Source of the DNA: JAUCQB01 sp964586235
GTDB taxonomy: Bacteria > Planctomycetota > Phycisphaerae > UBA1845 > PWPN01
Direction: 5' to 3'
DNA: 64,000 nucleotides
Assembly: GCA_964586235.1 (NCBI GenBank)
Contig: CAZPIO010000022.1
Location: 4,655 to 68,654 of the forward strand
This document shows positions 36,596-45,111 of the stretch, piece after piece (the stretch's first letter is position 1; each line of letters begins with the position of its first letter). The notes beneath the pieces were generated by a model. The model was given only the letters and a program-made list of their open reading frames with translations. It had not been told where the DNA came from and searched no databases. Made by a program: the position numbers and the translations under genes.

Positions 36596-37909
36596 ATGAT
36601 CCGCGTGGCAGTGCACAACCTTGAGCCCGGCATGGTCCTGGCCACCGCGATTCCCCATCCGGGGCAGGGGGGGCGCGCCCTGCTGACGGCCGGCTATACC
36701 CTCGACGAGGCGACCATCGCCAAGTTGCCCCACTACAACATCAAGGGCGTCTGGATCGCCCATCCGGGCTTCGATTTTCTCGACGCCCAGATCGGCTCGG
36801 GCATTCCTGAATCACGCGCCAAGCTCTACCATCACGTCAAATCCAGCTTCACCGCGATGTCCAACCGCACGGCCAGCGCCTTCGATCTCCAGTTCTACAG
36901 GGAACTCGTCTCCCAGCTCATCCAGGAGCTCGTCAAGAACAAGGACCACGCCGTCTGGGCCGAGCGAATCCTCGAGGAGCCGGAGGAACTCTTCAGCCAC
37001 AGCGCCAACGTCGCGTACCTCGGCATGATCCTGGGCATCAACCTGCGCAACTACATCAGCCACGAGCGCAAGTACGTGGACAAGCGTCTCGCCCAGGACC
37101 TGACCAACCTCGGCGTCGGCGCGATGCTGCACGACGTCGGCAAGCTCGACCAGCGGCCGGAACTGCGCCGGTCGCACGTTCTCGAATCCCATGAGGACGA
37201 AGAGGGGTATCGAAGCCATCCCACCCGCGGGTACGAGCTGCTGCGAGGCCGCCTCGAATCGACCGCCGCCGGCATCCTCCTGCACCATCACCAGCGCTTC
37301 GATGGCAAAGGGTTTCCTGAACCAGTTTTCACCCACCTCGAGCGCCACCCCGAGCCGCTCCGCGGCCACCGCATCCACGTGTTCTGCCGGATCGTGGCGG
37401 TGGCCAACGTGCTCGACGGCATGATGGCCATCTGCGACCGCAAGGACCAGCCGAAGGTCGCCGCCCTCTCGGCCCTCCAGGCCCCCGAGATCCGCAAGAT
37501 GTTTGACCCGGTGATCTACGCCGCGGCGGTCCGGAGCATCCCGCCGTTCCCGGTGGGCACCTGCGTGACCCTCTCCGACAAGCGCGAGGCCGTGGTCATC
37601 GACCTGAACGCCAAGCGGCCCTGCCAGCCGGTGGTTCAGATCCTCAAGCGCGGCGCCGAGTTCGACGACCCCTGCGGCGAGGAGATCAACCTCGCCAAAC
37701 CGGGGGCCCCATCCATCACCCACGAGAACGGCCGGCCGGTCGCCCGATACCTCTATACCCCGCCCGACGTCATCACCCGCCACATCGCCGAAAGCTTCCA
37801 GCAGGAAGCCGACCGCGCCACCGCCGCGCTGGACAACCTCATCGAGGGCAGCGCCCAACCCGCCGAGCCCGTCCCCGTCGAAGCCACCGAGACCCACTCG
37901 GCGGAATGA
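36596..37909 (+). CDS. HD-GYP domain protein (putative c-di-GMP phosphodiesterase)
   Basis: 437 residues from the ATG at 36596 after AAGGGGATCG; an in-frame GTG at 36518 would only add a proline/arginine-rich leader. An N-terminal DUF3391-like segment (VAVHNLEPGMVLATAI) precedes the HD-GYP domain: NVAYLGMILG, MLHDVGKLD, HPTRGYELLR and HHHQRFDGKGFPE. The GYP triad is GFP, and the Glu of HHERxDG is Gln. The metal-binding HD residues are kept, so phosphodiesterase activity is plausible but altered c-di-GMP recognition is possible. No receiver domain or membrane segment is present. Confidence 0.85.
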   Translation: MIRVAVHNLEPGMVLATAIPHPGQGGRALLTAGYTLDEATIAKLPHYNIKGVWIAHPGFDFLDAQIGSGIPESRAKLYHHVKSSFTAMSNRTASAFDLQFYRELVSQLIQELVKNKDHAVWAERILEEPEELFSHSANVAYLGMILGINLRNYISHERKYVDKRLAQDLTNLGVGAMLHDVGKLDQRPELRRSHVLESHEDEEGYRSHPTRGYELLRGRLESTAAGILLHHHQRFDGKGFPEPVFTHLERHPEPLRGHRIHVFCRIVAVANVLDGMMAICDRKDQPKVAALSALQAPEIRKMFDPVIYAAAVRSIPPFPVGTCVTLSDKREAVVIDLNAKRPCQPVVQILKRGAEFDDPCGEEINLAKPGAPSITHENGRPVARYLYTPPDVITRHIAESFQQEADRATAALDNLIEGSAQPAEPVPVEATETHSAE

Positions 37910-38215
37910 CCAGTGGCCAAGTCTCAATGCCCGGTCAAATCCGAATATCGAAATGCGAATGACGAAAGGGAAAGCCACTCCTCGTTCGGTCATTCGTCAT
38001 TCTTCCGTCCCGCCACGAGCCTGCCCGCCGTGGCGGGCGGGTCTGTGACTCGCCGCTGCGAGTCTTCGACATTCTGATTTCGTCATTCGGGTTTCGTTGG
38101 TCATTGGGTGTTTGAGCATTGGTCATTAATCCGCACCCGTCAGCCTGTTTGCCCCCGCCGCCGGGTTTATGGTAGCCTGCCGGGGCGGCAGCGAACGCCG
38201 CTGCGGGAGGACTCC
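37910..38215. repeat. intergenic repeat with TTCGTCATTCGG-type words, copy 1
   Basis: Contains reiterated words CGAAATGCGAATGACGAA, CGGTCATTCGTCATTC, TTTCGTCATTCGGGTTTCG and TTGGTCATTGGGTG around a hairpin CCTGCCCGCCGTGGCGGGCGG (about 38021-38041). Related words and the CCTGCCCGCC hairpin recur at 42040-42180. No gene is seen. Confidence 0.55.
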
Positions 38216-39226
38216 GTGAACAGCCGAGAACGAGTGCTGTCAATGATCGAGGGCCGGCCGTGTGACACGCTGCCCTTGATGCCCATCACCATGATGTTCG
38301 CCGCCGACCTGATCGGGGCGAAGTACCGCGACTATGCCACAGATCATCGCGTCCTGGCCGAGGGCCAGATCCGGACCGCCGAGCAGTTCGACGTGGACTA
38401 CGTATCGGTGATCTCCGACCCGGCCCGCGAGACCGCCGACTGCGGCGGCAAGGTCGAATTCTTCGACGACCACCCGCCGGCGATCGTCGAATCTCAGGCG
38501 CGCCTCGCGGAGAAAACCGATCTCACCTCGCTCAAGATGCCCGATCCCCTCGGCGGCGGGCGGATGCACGACCGGGTCAAAGGGGCGGCCCTGCTGCGGG
38601 AGAAGGTGGGAAGGGACAAGCTGGTCGAAGGCTGGATCGAAGGGCCGATCGCCCTGGGTGCCGACCTCCGCGGCCTGAACACGGTGATGCTTGACCTGAT
38701 CGACCACCCCGGCTGGGTGCGCGACCTGTTCGAGTTCGTGGTCGAGATGGAACTGCGTTTTGCCCGCGCTCAGGTGGAAGCGGGCGCGGACCTCATCGGC
38801 GTGGGCGATGCCGCAGCATCCCTGGTCGGCCCCGAGCTGTACGGCGAGCTGGTCTGGCCGTACGAGAAGAAACTCGTCGACGGCCTGCACGCCATGGGGA
38901 CCCGAGTCCGGCTGCACATCTGCGGCAACACACGGCCGCTGCTGGCGAACATGGGCCGCCTAAACTGCGAAATCGTCGATCTCGACTCTATGGTGCCGCT
39001 GGCCGAGGCCCGCCAGGCGATGGGGCCCGCCCAGGTCCTGCTGGGCAACATCAACCCCGTGTCGGTCCTTCGCAACGGGACGCCCGACCAGGTCCGCTCG
39101 GCCATCGCCGAGTGCCACCGCGATGCCGGGCCGCGTTATATCGTCGGTGCCGGCTGCGAGGTCCCCCGCGGCACGCCCCACGAGAACATGCAGGCCATGC
39201 GCGATTACGCCCGATCAACGAAATGA
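38216..39226 (+). CDS. uroporphyrinogen-decarboxylase-family methyltransferase (MtaA/MtbA-like)
   Basis: 336 residues with a GTG start chosen by GGGAGG seven bases upstream. It has the UroD-like TIM barrel (RERVLSMIEGRPCDTLPLMP ... GADLIGVGDAAASLVGPELY). The zinc-binding H-x-C-G of cobamide methyltransferases appears in RLHICGNTRPLL, with the distal Cys in VGAGCEVPRGTPHENM. UroD-specific residues for porphyrinogen binding are not obvious, so I favour a corrinoid methyltransferase role over haem synthesis. No corrinoid protein or MtxB partner is in the neighbourhood. Confidence 0.82.
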   Translation: MNSRERVLSMIEGRPCDTLPLMPITMMFAADLIGAKYRDYATDHRVLAEGQIRTAEQFDVDYVSVISDPARETADCGGKVEFFDDHPPAIVESQARLAEKTDLTSLKMPDPLGGGRMHDRVKGAALLREKVGRDKLVEGWIEGPIALGADLRGLNTVMLDLIDHPGWVRDLFEFVVEMELRFARAQVEAGADLIGVGDAAASLVGPELYGELVWPYEKKLVDGLHAMGTRVRLHICGNTRPLLANMGRLNCEIVDLDSMVPLAEARQAMGPAQVLLGNINPVSVLRNGTPDQVRSAIAECHRDAGPRYIVGAGCEVPRGTPHENMQAMRDYARSTK

Positions 39227-39237
39227 AGCGGCCTGTC

Positions 39238-39254
39238 GCAGGCTGGAAGCCTGC
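39238..39254. repeat. small palindrome GCAGGCTGGAAGCCTGC
   Basis: A perfect 7-bp stem with a 3-nt loop, directly downstream of the methyltransferase gene. There is no T-run after it, so it is more likely a repeat than a terminator. Confidence 0.5.
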
Positions 39255-39293
39255 ATCACAAGGACCCCCATCTGGCCCGACCGCTGCAGCGCG

Positions 39294-39893
39294 CTACCTC
39301 GGAACAATCTCGATCTCCACGTCGTCGATGTAGTAGGTCAGCTCAGTCTCCCAGACCGCGCTGATACCGAAGGCCACGCGGATCTTGCCATCGAGGGTGG
39401 CGATGGCATCCACCACGTAAGTGTATGATTTCCACCCGGCGACCTCGTTGGCGGCCGCGTTCACGTCGAAGTCGGCCTCGACCTCGGGTGCTTTGCCTCC
39501 GGCATAAGCCGCGACCTTGGCCAGGGTGTTGAAGCTCTCTGTCTCGCTCCACAGGTCGAACGACAGCGTGACGCGATAGAGCGCCAGGGGAGTGACGTCG
39601 AACTCGCGAACCAGCCAGATGGTGCCGTCGTCCTGGGTACCATCGAGTGAGTACTTCGCCGAGTACTGCCCGTCAACCGCCTGTTCGGTACTCTGCTCGA
39701 TCGACCACTCGACCGGCTGGCCGGGGTTGTTGGGGTCCTCGGGCACGTCCGCCCCTTGTGTCCAGACCCCCAGCCCGGTCTCAAAACTGTCATTGTAGAT
39801 GATCGGCTCTTCATCGCCCCTCGGCAGGCAACTGGCACCACAAGCACCCAAAACCATGGCCGTGACGGCCAGCACGCTCAACCTATGTGTCAT
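39294..39893 (-). CDS. lipoprotein with carbohydrate-binding-like beta-sandwich
   Basis: 199 residues from the ATG at 39893. A lipoprotein signal is present (LSVLAVTAMVLGAC), with the lipobox Cys followed by GASC. The mature part opens NDSFETGLGVWTQGADVPED and contains WSIEQSTEQAVDGQYSAKYS, YRVTLSFDLWSE and a final DDVEIEIVP strand, typical of CBM4/9-like jelly-roll domains. It probably sits on a membrane facing the periplasm or outside. No catalytic domain is attached and the ligand is not known. Confidence 0.72.
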   Translation of the reverse strand: MTHRLSVLAVTAMVLGACGASCLPRGDEEPIIYNDSFETGLGVWTQGADVPEDPNNPGQPVEWSIEQSTEQAVDGQYSAKYSLDGTQDDGTIWLVREFDVTPLALYRVTLSFDLWSETESFNTLAKVAAYAGGKAPEVEADFDVNAAANEVAGWKSYTYVVDAIATLDGKIRVAFGISAVWETELTYYIDDVEIEIVPR

Positions 39894-40032
39894 GTGGATC
39901 CCTCTCTCTGTCGCCGGCGGCAGCGAAGTCATACCCGGCCCCCCGTAACGCGACTAACACACATTCTAGCCTCCGACGGCTCGCTGCCCACGCCTGCCGG
40001 CGTCTGTTCCTCCCGTGCCTGGGTGTCGGCAT

Positions 40033-40539
40033 CTACGAACCCTCTCCTCCGATCGTCTTCTGCATCCAGACCTCGTCAAAGCTGTGACCGAACTTGCGAC
40101 CGATGTCTCGCAGGCGGCCGCATTCGACGAAACCGTGCCGGCGATGAAACGCCAGACTCTGCTCGTTCAGCGAGGAGATGCTCGCCAACAGTTGGTCGAC
40201 GCCCATCTCCCTGGCCTGCTCGACGAACCGCTGCAGAATGACGGTGCCCAGACCCCGGCGGGTGTGCTCGGGCAGGATGAAGTAGCCGATCAGGGCGGTT
40301 CGCCGGAAGGTCGCGGCCGGGTGATACGGCCGCAGGAAGCCAAAACCGACAACGCTGCCATCGCTGGCCTTAACCACCGCGGAAGGATAGTCCGCCAACA
40401 CCCGCAGGATGCCGTCGAAGAAGTCGGGACCGGCAGGAGCGTCGAAATAGGCCGCGAAACTGTTGGCAACGAAGTAGTTGAAGATCTTCGTGACCGCCGA
40501 CCGGTGGGATCTCCTGATAGGTTCGATGCTGTAGCTCAT
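40033..40539 (-). CDS. GNAT-family N-acetyltransferase
   Basis: 168 residues. The acetyl-CoA-binding motif A is IGYFILPEHTRRGLGTVILQ (R-x2-G-x-G form), preceded by VVGFGFLRPY and followed by NEQSLAFHRRHGFVECGR. The overall order matches phosphinothricin/amino-acid N-acetyltransferases of the Pat/YncA group. The substrate cannot be stated. It is divergently oriented from the Gfo/Idh oxidoreductase. Confidence 0.85.
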   Translation of the reverse strand: MSYSIEPIRRSHRSAVTKIFNYFVANSFAAYFDAPAGPDFFDGILRVLADYPSAVVKASDGSVVGFGFLRPYHPAATFRRTALIGYFILPEHTRRGLGTVILQRFVEQAREMGVDQLLASISSLNEQSLAFHRRHGFVECGRLRDIGRKFGHSFDEVWMQKTIGGEGS

Positions 40540-40759
40540 GCGGCTTTCTCCGAATCAGATGCGCTCAGTGTAGGGCATGTCCCGGGCAGCACAAACCTCC
40601 CTGCTCGCCCCTCTGTTCCCAGCCCCACGCCGAGGCCGCCGCCGGGCGCTTGATTCCGGGCACGTTGCCCGCTATATCCATGGGCGACTGGAAGGGCAAG
40701 TCAGTGCTACTGACGGCTCGCTCGCGGCGCGGGCCGGAAAAAGAAAGGAGATACTCGCG

Positions 40760-41944
40760 ATGGCAGGCACCTGCAACGTCGCCCTGATCGGCCAGGGTTT
40801 CATGGGCCGAACCCACAGCAACGCTTATCTCAAGGTAGGCAAGTTCTTCAATCTCCGGCTCAAGCCCGTCATGCACACGGTCTTTGGCATGAAGGAGGAA
40901 AAGCCTCAGGCCTTCGCCGAACGCTGGGGCTGGAAGAACTGGTCGGACAACTGGAAAGAGGTCATCCACAACGAAGAGGTCGACTACGTCGACATCGTCA
41001 CCCCGAACTACATGCACATGCCGCCGGCCATGGAAGCCCTTGAGGCCGGTAAGCCGGTCGCGTGTGAAAAGCCGATTGCCGGCACCCTGGCCGACGCCCG
41101 TGAAATGGTCGAGGCCGCCAGGAAGGCCAAGGTCGAAACGTTCGTCTGGTACAACTATCGCCGCTGCCCGGCCGTGGCCCTGGCTCACCAGTTGGTCAAG
41201 GAAGGCAAGATCGGGCGGATCTACCATGTCCGCTGCATCTACCTGCAGGAGTGGGGCGGCCCGGACACGCCGCTCCTGTGGCGATTCCAGAAGAAGCTCG
41301 CCGGCAGCGGGGCCCACGGCGACCTCAATGCTCACATCGTGGACATGTCCCGCTTCATCACCGGCGACGAGATCGTCGAGATCAGCGGGGCGATTTCCGA
41401 AACCTTCATCAAGGAACGGACCATCGTGACGACCGGCTCCGCCGGCGGCATCTCGGGCGGGGCCAAGGGGGCCAAGAAGAAGGGCAAGGCCGACGTCGAC
41501 GACGCCGTGCTGTTCCTGGCCCGGTTCAAGAAAGGTGCGGTGGCCAGCTACGAGGCCTCGCGCCTGGCGACCGGTTACGAGAACATGAACGGCATCGAGG
41601 TCCACGGCGAGAAGGGCGCCCTGCGGTTCCGGTTCGAGGATATGAACTACCTTGACTACTGGGACAGCACCATCGAGCGCCGCCTCCAGGGCTGGAAACG
41701 GATCATGTGTACCTCGGGCGGCAACCATCCGTACGCGGCAGCGTGGTGGCCGGATGCCCACATCCTTGGCTACGAGCACGGCTTCATCAATCAGGCCGCC
41801 GATATCATGAGAGTCCTCGGCGGTGAAAAGCCCGAAGTGCCCATCCCCGACTTCGCGGATGCGTACGAGACTCAGCGGGTGCTCGAGGCCGCTCTGCTGT
41901 CGGCGGAGCACCGCTCCGCGATCAAGATGAGTGAGGTGAAGTAA
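40760..41944 (+). CDS. Gfo/Idh/MocA-family oxidoreductase
   Basis: 394 residues from an ATG behind AAAGGAG. The NAD(P)-binding Rossmann domain begins NVALIGQGFMGRTHSNAY. The family's EKP motif is in PVACEKPIAGT, and the catalytic-region residues lie in GSGAHGDLNAHIVDMSRFITG (Asp/His). The C-terminal half is the usual beta-sheet dimer domain. Such enzymes oxidise sugars, inositols or related polyols; the substrate is not determined. The 61 codons open upstream of 40760 are not coding. A clear terminator follows at 41992-42029. Confidence 0.9.
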   Translation: MAGTCNVALIGQGFMGRTHSNAYLKVGKFFNLRLKPVMHTVFGMKEEKPQAFAERWGWKNWSDNWKEVIHNEEVDYVDIVTPNYMHMPPAMEALEAGKPVACEKPIAGTLADAREMVEAARKAKVETFVWYNYRRCPAVALAHQLVKEGKIGRIYHVRCIYLQEWGGPDTPLLWRFQKKLAGSGAHGDLNAHIVDMSRFITGDEIVEISGAISETFIKERTIVTTGSAGGISGGAKGAKKKGKADVDDAVLFLARFKKGAVASYEASRLATGYENMNGIEVHGEKGALRFRFEDMNYLDYWDSTIERRLQGWKRIMCTSGGNHPYAAAWWPDAHILGYEHGFINQAADIMRVLGGEKPEVPIPDFADAYETQRVLEAALLSAEHRSAIKMSEVK

Positions 41945-41991
41945 TCTCAGGACCGACTTCTGACCGGCGCCACGGCCAAGTCGGCTTGAAA

Positions 41992-42029
41992 GGCGGCTCG
42001 CGTCCAATGACGTGAGCCGCCCCTTTTTT
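41992..42029 (+). terminator. intrinsic terminator of the Gfo/Idh gene
   Basis: Stem GGCGGCTC (41992-41999) with GAGCCGCC (42014-42021), extended by further pairs (cg/cg) towards the loop, followed by CCTTTTTT (42022-42029). It lies about 50 bp after the stop. Confidence 0.85.
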
Positions 42030-42275
42030 GCGCGCCGCTTGCGGCCGATCTGCTCATTCGTGTCTCGTGATTCGGATTTCCTTCGTCTCGTCACGGTCGC
42101 CATGAGCCTGCCCGCCCAGGCGGGCGAACCAGGGCGGGGCTTCGTCATTCGGCCTTCGTCATTCGGATTTCTTTCCTCTTCCATCGCCCGCCGTTTTGCA
42201 GCAGGGAGAGAGCTGCCCATTATCGGACCTGCTCCAGCTTTCCAGTCCGGGCCCGCAGTTGCCGATACATCATCC
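42030..42275. repeat. intergenic repeat with TTCGTCATTCGG-type words, copy 2
   Basis: Contains CATTCGTGTCTCGTGATTCG, CTTCGTCATTCGGCC, TTCGTCATTCGGATTTC and the hairpin CCTGCCCGCCCAGGCGGGCG (about 42108-42127). The word set matches 37940-38100. The open frame starting at 42012 that runs through it is an upstream extension of the small gene, not coding. Confidence 0.55.
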
Positions 42276-42485
42276 ATGAGCATGATCGGTGACATCGCCG
42301 GCTTCTCGACCGCCATGAGCACGGCCAGGCTCCAGACCGCCATCGCCACCAAGGTCCTCAAGATGGCCGGTCAGCAGGAGGGCCAAGTGGCCTCCAAACT
42401 CCTCCAAGCCGCCATGGAGAACGCCGAGGCGATCCTCACCCAATTCGCCGGCGAAGTCGGCAACCATATCGACGAGACCGCCTGA
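42276..42485 (+). CDS. YjfB-like small protein (putative motility-associated family)
   Basis: 69 residues from the ATG at 42276. The sequence is helical throughout: IAGFSTAMSTARLQTAIATK, VLKMAGQQEGQVASKLLQA. This follows the YjfB pattern of an N-terminal Ser/Thr-rich turn, two amphipathic helices and a short acidic tail. The family's role is unknown and its link to motility rests on genome context elsewhere; no flagellar genes occur in this window. The upstream open frame is rejected because it reads through an intergenic repeat. Confidence 0.6.
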   Translation: MSMIGDIAGFSTAMSTARLQTAIATKVLKMAGQQEGQVASKLLQAAMENAEAILTQFAGEVGNHIDETA

Positions 42486-42797
42486 GGCGTTCCCAACTCC
42501 GCTTGATCCACAGGCGTCGCTTTCTTCGACCCGGCGGATTGCCTTCGCCTTGGATGCCGAGCCTCTCAACCGATCAGGCAAGTGAGCCATAAAAAGCCAG
42601 TTTGATGCTTCAGGGCATCCGGCGGATGCGATGATCGATCCACGCCCTGTCAGGCGGTCCGGTTATTCCTGCTATCAACCCGCCCGCTTATCGACGGCCA
42701 GACAGTAATCGTGCCGGGCAGAGCATTCAGGATTTCCAGTTGCAGTGATGGAATGCAGGCGGTAGGATGTGCGTAAAGCATCTGTCCGGAGGTTCCA
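42486..42797. other. intergenic region, no gene seen
   Basis: About 310 bp before the Kelch-like gene. No convincing open frame, hairpin or promoter was recognised beyond the GGAGG ribosome site next to 42798. Confidence 0.35.
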
Positions 42798-44933
42798 GTG
42801 CAGTCTCGATTCCAGCCATATGCCGTCCTGCTATGCGCAGCGGCCTTCTTCCTGCTCCACGACTCGGCTCTGGGGCAAAGCTGCTACGGCTGGCAGCGGG
42901 CGGCGATCAGCGGGACCGGAGGAAATGCCGCTTTTGACAGTGCTCGCGGGGTGACCGTCTACGTCGGAACAGACGGCGACACCTGGGAGTGGGATGGGAA
43001 TTCATGGCATTGGGTCTCAGATGGCGGACCATCCCGCCGCCAGCAGACTGCCATGGCCTATGATGCCCGCCGGGGTGTCACCGTCCTGTTCGGCGGCAAC
43101 CCGCACAACCCTTCCGCGTACATCGGTGATACCTGGGAATGGGACGGCAGTCGCTGGGTCCAGCGGCTTGTCTCCGGCCCGTCGGCCCGCGCCCGGCATG
43201 CCATGGCATATGATCCGAGCCGCGAGGTGATTGTGCTGTTCGGTGGCCAGGAGACCCGGAGCAGCGGCACCAGTCTGGCCGACACCTGGGAGTGGGATGG
43301 AACCCAGTGGACCCAGCGGACGCTTGAAACCGCCCCCGGCCGTCGCGTCGACCACGCCATGTGCTACAACGGCATCAGCGGCGCGGTGCTCCTGACCTGC
43401 GGACGAATGACTCCCTCGAGCAGCTCAGACGGCGACTTGTATGGTGACGCCTGGGAATACGATGGTACCACCTGGACACAACTCGCCGCCGCTCCCAGTC
43501 GGCGTTCGCTTCCCGCCATGTCTTATGACAGCGATCGACACCGCGTCGTCCTTGCCGGCGGGAGCTACAGCAACGATATCTGGATGAAGTATCAAACCTG
43601 GGAATACGACGGGGCAAGCTGGACCCGATTGACCAGCGATCAGGGCGGGTTCGAGTACACCGGCGCGATTGCGGTTTATGACACTCTCCGGCATCGCACT
43701 CTGGCCGTTGGGGTGAGAAGCTATCAAGAGTACGGATGCGCCGCCCTGGAATGGGATGGCACCAGTTGGGCATTTCGCGCCGGCAGCCCGTCGGGGCGCG
43801 TCTACTTCGGCATGGCCTACGACACCTGGCGGGAAGAAACCGTGATGTTCGGCGGCGGGGCGTTGTACTCCGACTATCCCGACACCTGGACCTACTCCGC
43901 CGGGACATGGCTGCTGCACCGCGTCAGCCGGCCCAACGAGCTGGACTACAGACTGCCCTTGGCTTTTGACACTGCACGGGCAATGGCGGTGCACTTCGGG
44001 GGAAGTACGTGCGGCCGCTGGTGCCTGCAGGACGTCTGGGAGTGGAACGGAGCCGGATGGACGCGGCGGGACGCCGCTGACCCGGATATCACCGGTGGCT
44101 TTGCCCTGGCCTATGATCGCCGCCGCGGCAGGACCGTCCTTTTCGGCGGCAGGCACTATAACGACAGCAGCGAGTCCGACGAGACGTACGAATGGACCGG
44201 CCAGGCCTGGCTCAATAGGAGCGTCCCGGGCCCGAGTGCCCGTCTTTTCCCCGCCATGGCCTACGACACGGATCGAGAGGTCATGGTGCTGTTCGGAGGT
44301 TACACCTACGCCCATGGCTACTACGAGTATCTCGGGGATACCTGGGAGTATGATGGAACCGCCTGGACGAATCGCCCCGTCAGCGGCCCGGCGGGGCGAT
44401 ACTCTCACGCCATGGCCTACGATCCGGTTCGCAAGGTGGTCGTTATGGCCGGCGGCTGGGGCGGGTCAGGCGACATGTGGGAGTGGGACGGGACCTCCTG
44501 GAGCCGATTGACTCCGAACCAGCCCGGCGGCTCCACCGATCCCGGACTCGTATACGACGAAGCCCGCCAAAGGCTTGTCTACTTCTCCGGGAGTACGGGA
44601 CGACTCTGGGAATTGGGCAGCCCCGACGAGGACTGCGATCACGTGGTTGATATGGTTGACGAGTGCCGCGGCACGATTCCCGGCGTGTCAGTCGACCGGA
44701 GCGGGTGCCCTCCGCCGGTGCCCGGAGACTTTGAACGCGATGGCGACGTCGACGCCGACGATCTCGAAGCTTTCCAGGCTTGCGCCTCAGGACCTGGCAT
44801 ACCCCAGATGGACCCTGCTTGTGAAAAGGACCTGCTGGACGCGGATGATGACGTCGACCAATCCGACTTCGGCATTCTCCAGCGATGTCTCAGCGGCCTG
44901 AACGTTCCAGCCGATCCGTCATGCGCGGAATAA
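42798..44933 (+). CDS. secreted Kelch-like beta-propeller protein with dockerin-like C-terminus
   Basis: 711 residues with a GTG start selected by GGAGG. The signal peptide is AVLLCAAAFFLLHDSALGQS. Ten or eleven repeats follow, each with the pattern AMAYDxxRxxxVLFGG ... DTWEWDGxxW (for example HAMAYDPSREVIVLFGG and PAMAYDTDREVMVLFGG), which would form one or two Kelch/galactose-oxidase-like propellers. The last 75 residues contain two Asp-rich loops (GDFERDGDVDADDLEAF, DADDDVDQSDFGIL) spaced like a dockerin or paired EF-hands. Planctomycete secreted proteins often end this way; an anchoring or sorting role is inference. Confidence 0.82.
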   Translation: MQSRFQPYAVLLCAAAFFLLHDSALGQSCYGWQRAAISGTGGNAAFDSARGVTVYVGTDGDTWEWDGNSWHWVSDGGPSRRQQTAMAYDARRGVTVLFGGNPHNPSAYIGDTWEWDGSRWVQRLVSGPSARARHAMAYDPSREVIVLFGGQETRSSGTSLADTWEWDGTQWTQRTLETAPGRRVDHAMCYNGISGAVLLTCGRMTPSSSSDGDLYGDAWEYDGTTWTQLAAAPSRRSLPAMSYDSDRHRVVLAGGSYSNDIWMKYQTWEYDGASWTRLTSDQGGFEYTGAIAVYDTLRHRTLAVGVRSYQEYGCAALEWDGTSWAFRAGSPSGRVYFGMAYDTWREETVMFGGGALYSDYPDTWTYSAGTWLLHRVSRPNELDYRLPLAFDTARAMAVHFGGSTCGRWCLQDVWEWNGAGWTRRDAADPDITGGFALAYDRRRGRTVLFGGRHYNDSSESDETYEWTGQAWLNRSVPGPSARLFPAMAYDTDREVMVLFGGYTYAHGYYEYLGDTWEYDGTAWTNRPVSGPAGRYSHAMAYDPVRKVVVMAGGWGGSGDMWEWDGTSWSRLTPNQPGGSTDPGLVYDEARQRLVYFSGSTGRLWELGSPDEDCDHVVDMVDECRGTIPGVSVDRSGCPPPVPGDFERDGDVDADDLEAFQACASGPGIPQMDPACEKDLLDADDDVDQSDFGILQRCLSGLNVPADPSCAE

Positions 44934-45111
44934 TCGGCGCACCCTCTCCCCCCAGAGCAGGCCGAGTCGGACTGTGTGCTCAACGGGACGGATGCGGCCG
45001 ATCGGCGGCCAGTCCAGACCGTTCGCGGCGAATCGTGAGCCCACGTTCACGAAGACCGCAAACCGCCCGTGGTCGACCCTGAACTCCGAAGCCCGAACCC
45101 CTCGATGCCGG

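Noticed and set aside
42012..42275. N-terminal extension of the YjfB-like protein
   Set aside because: It translates a terminator tail and a word-type repeat; the internal ATG at 42276 begins the conserved part.
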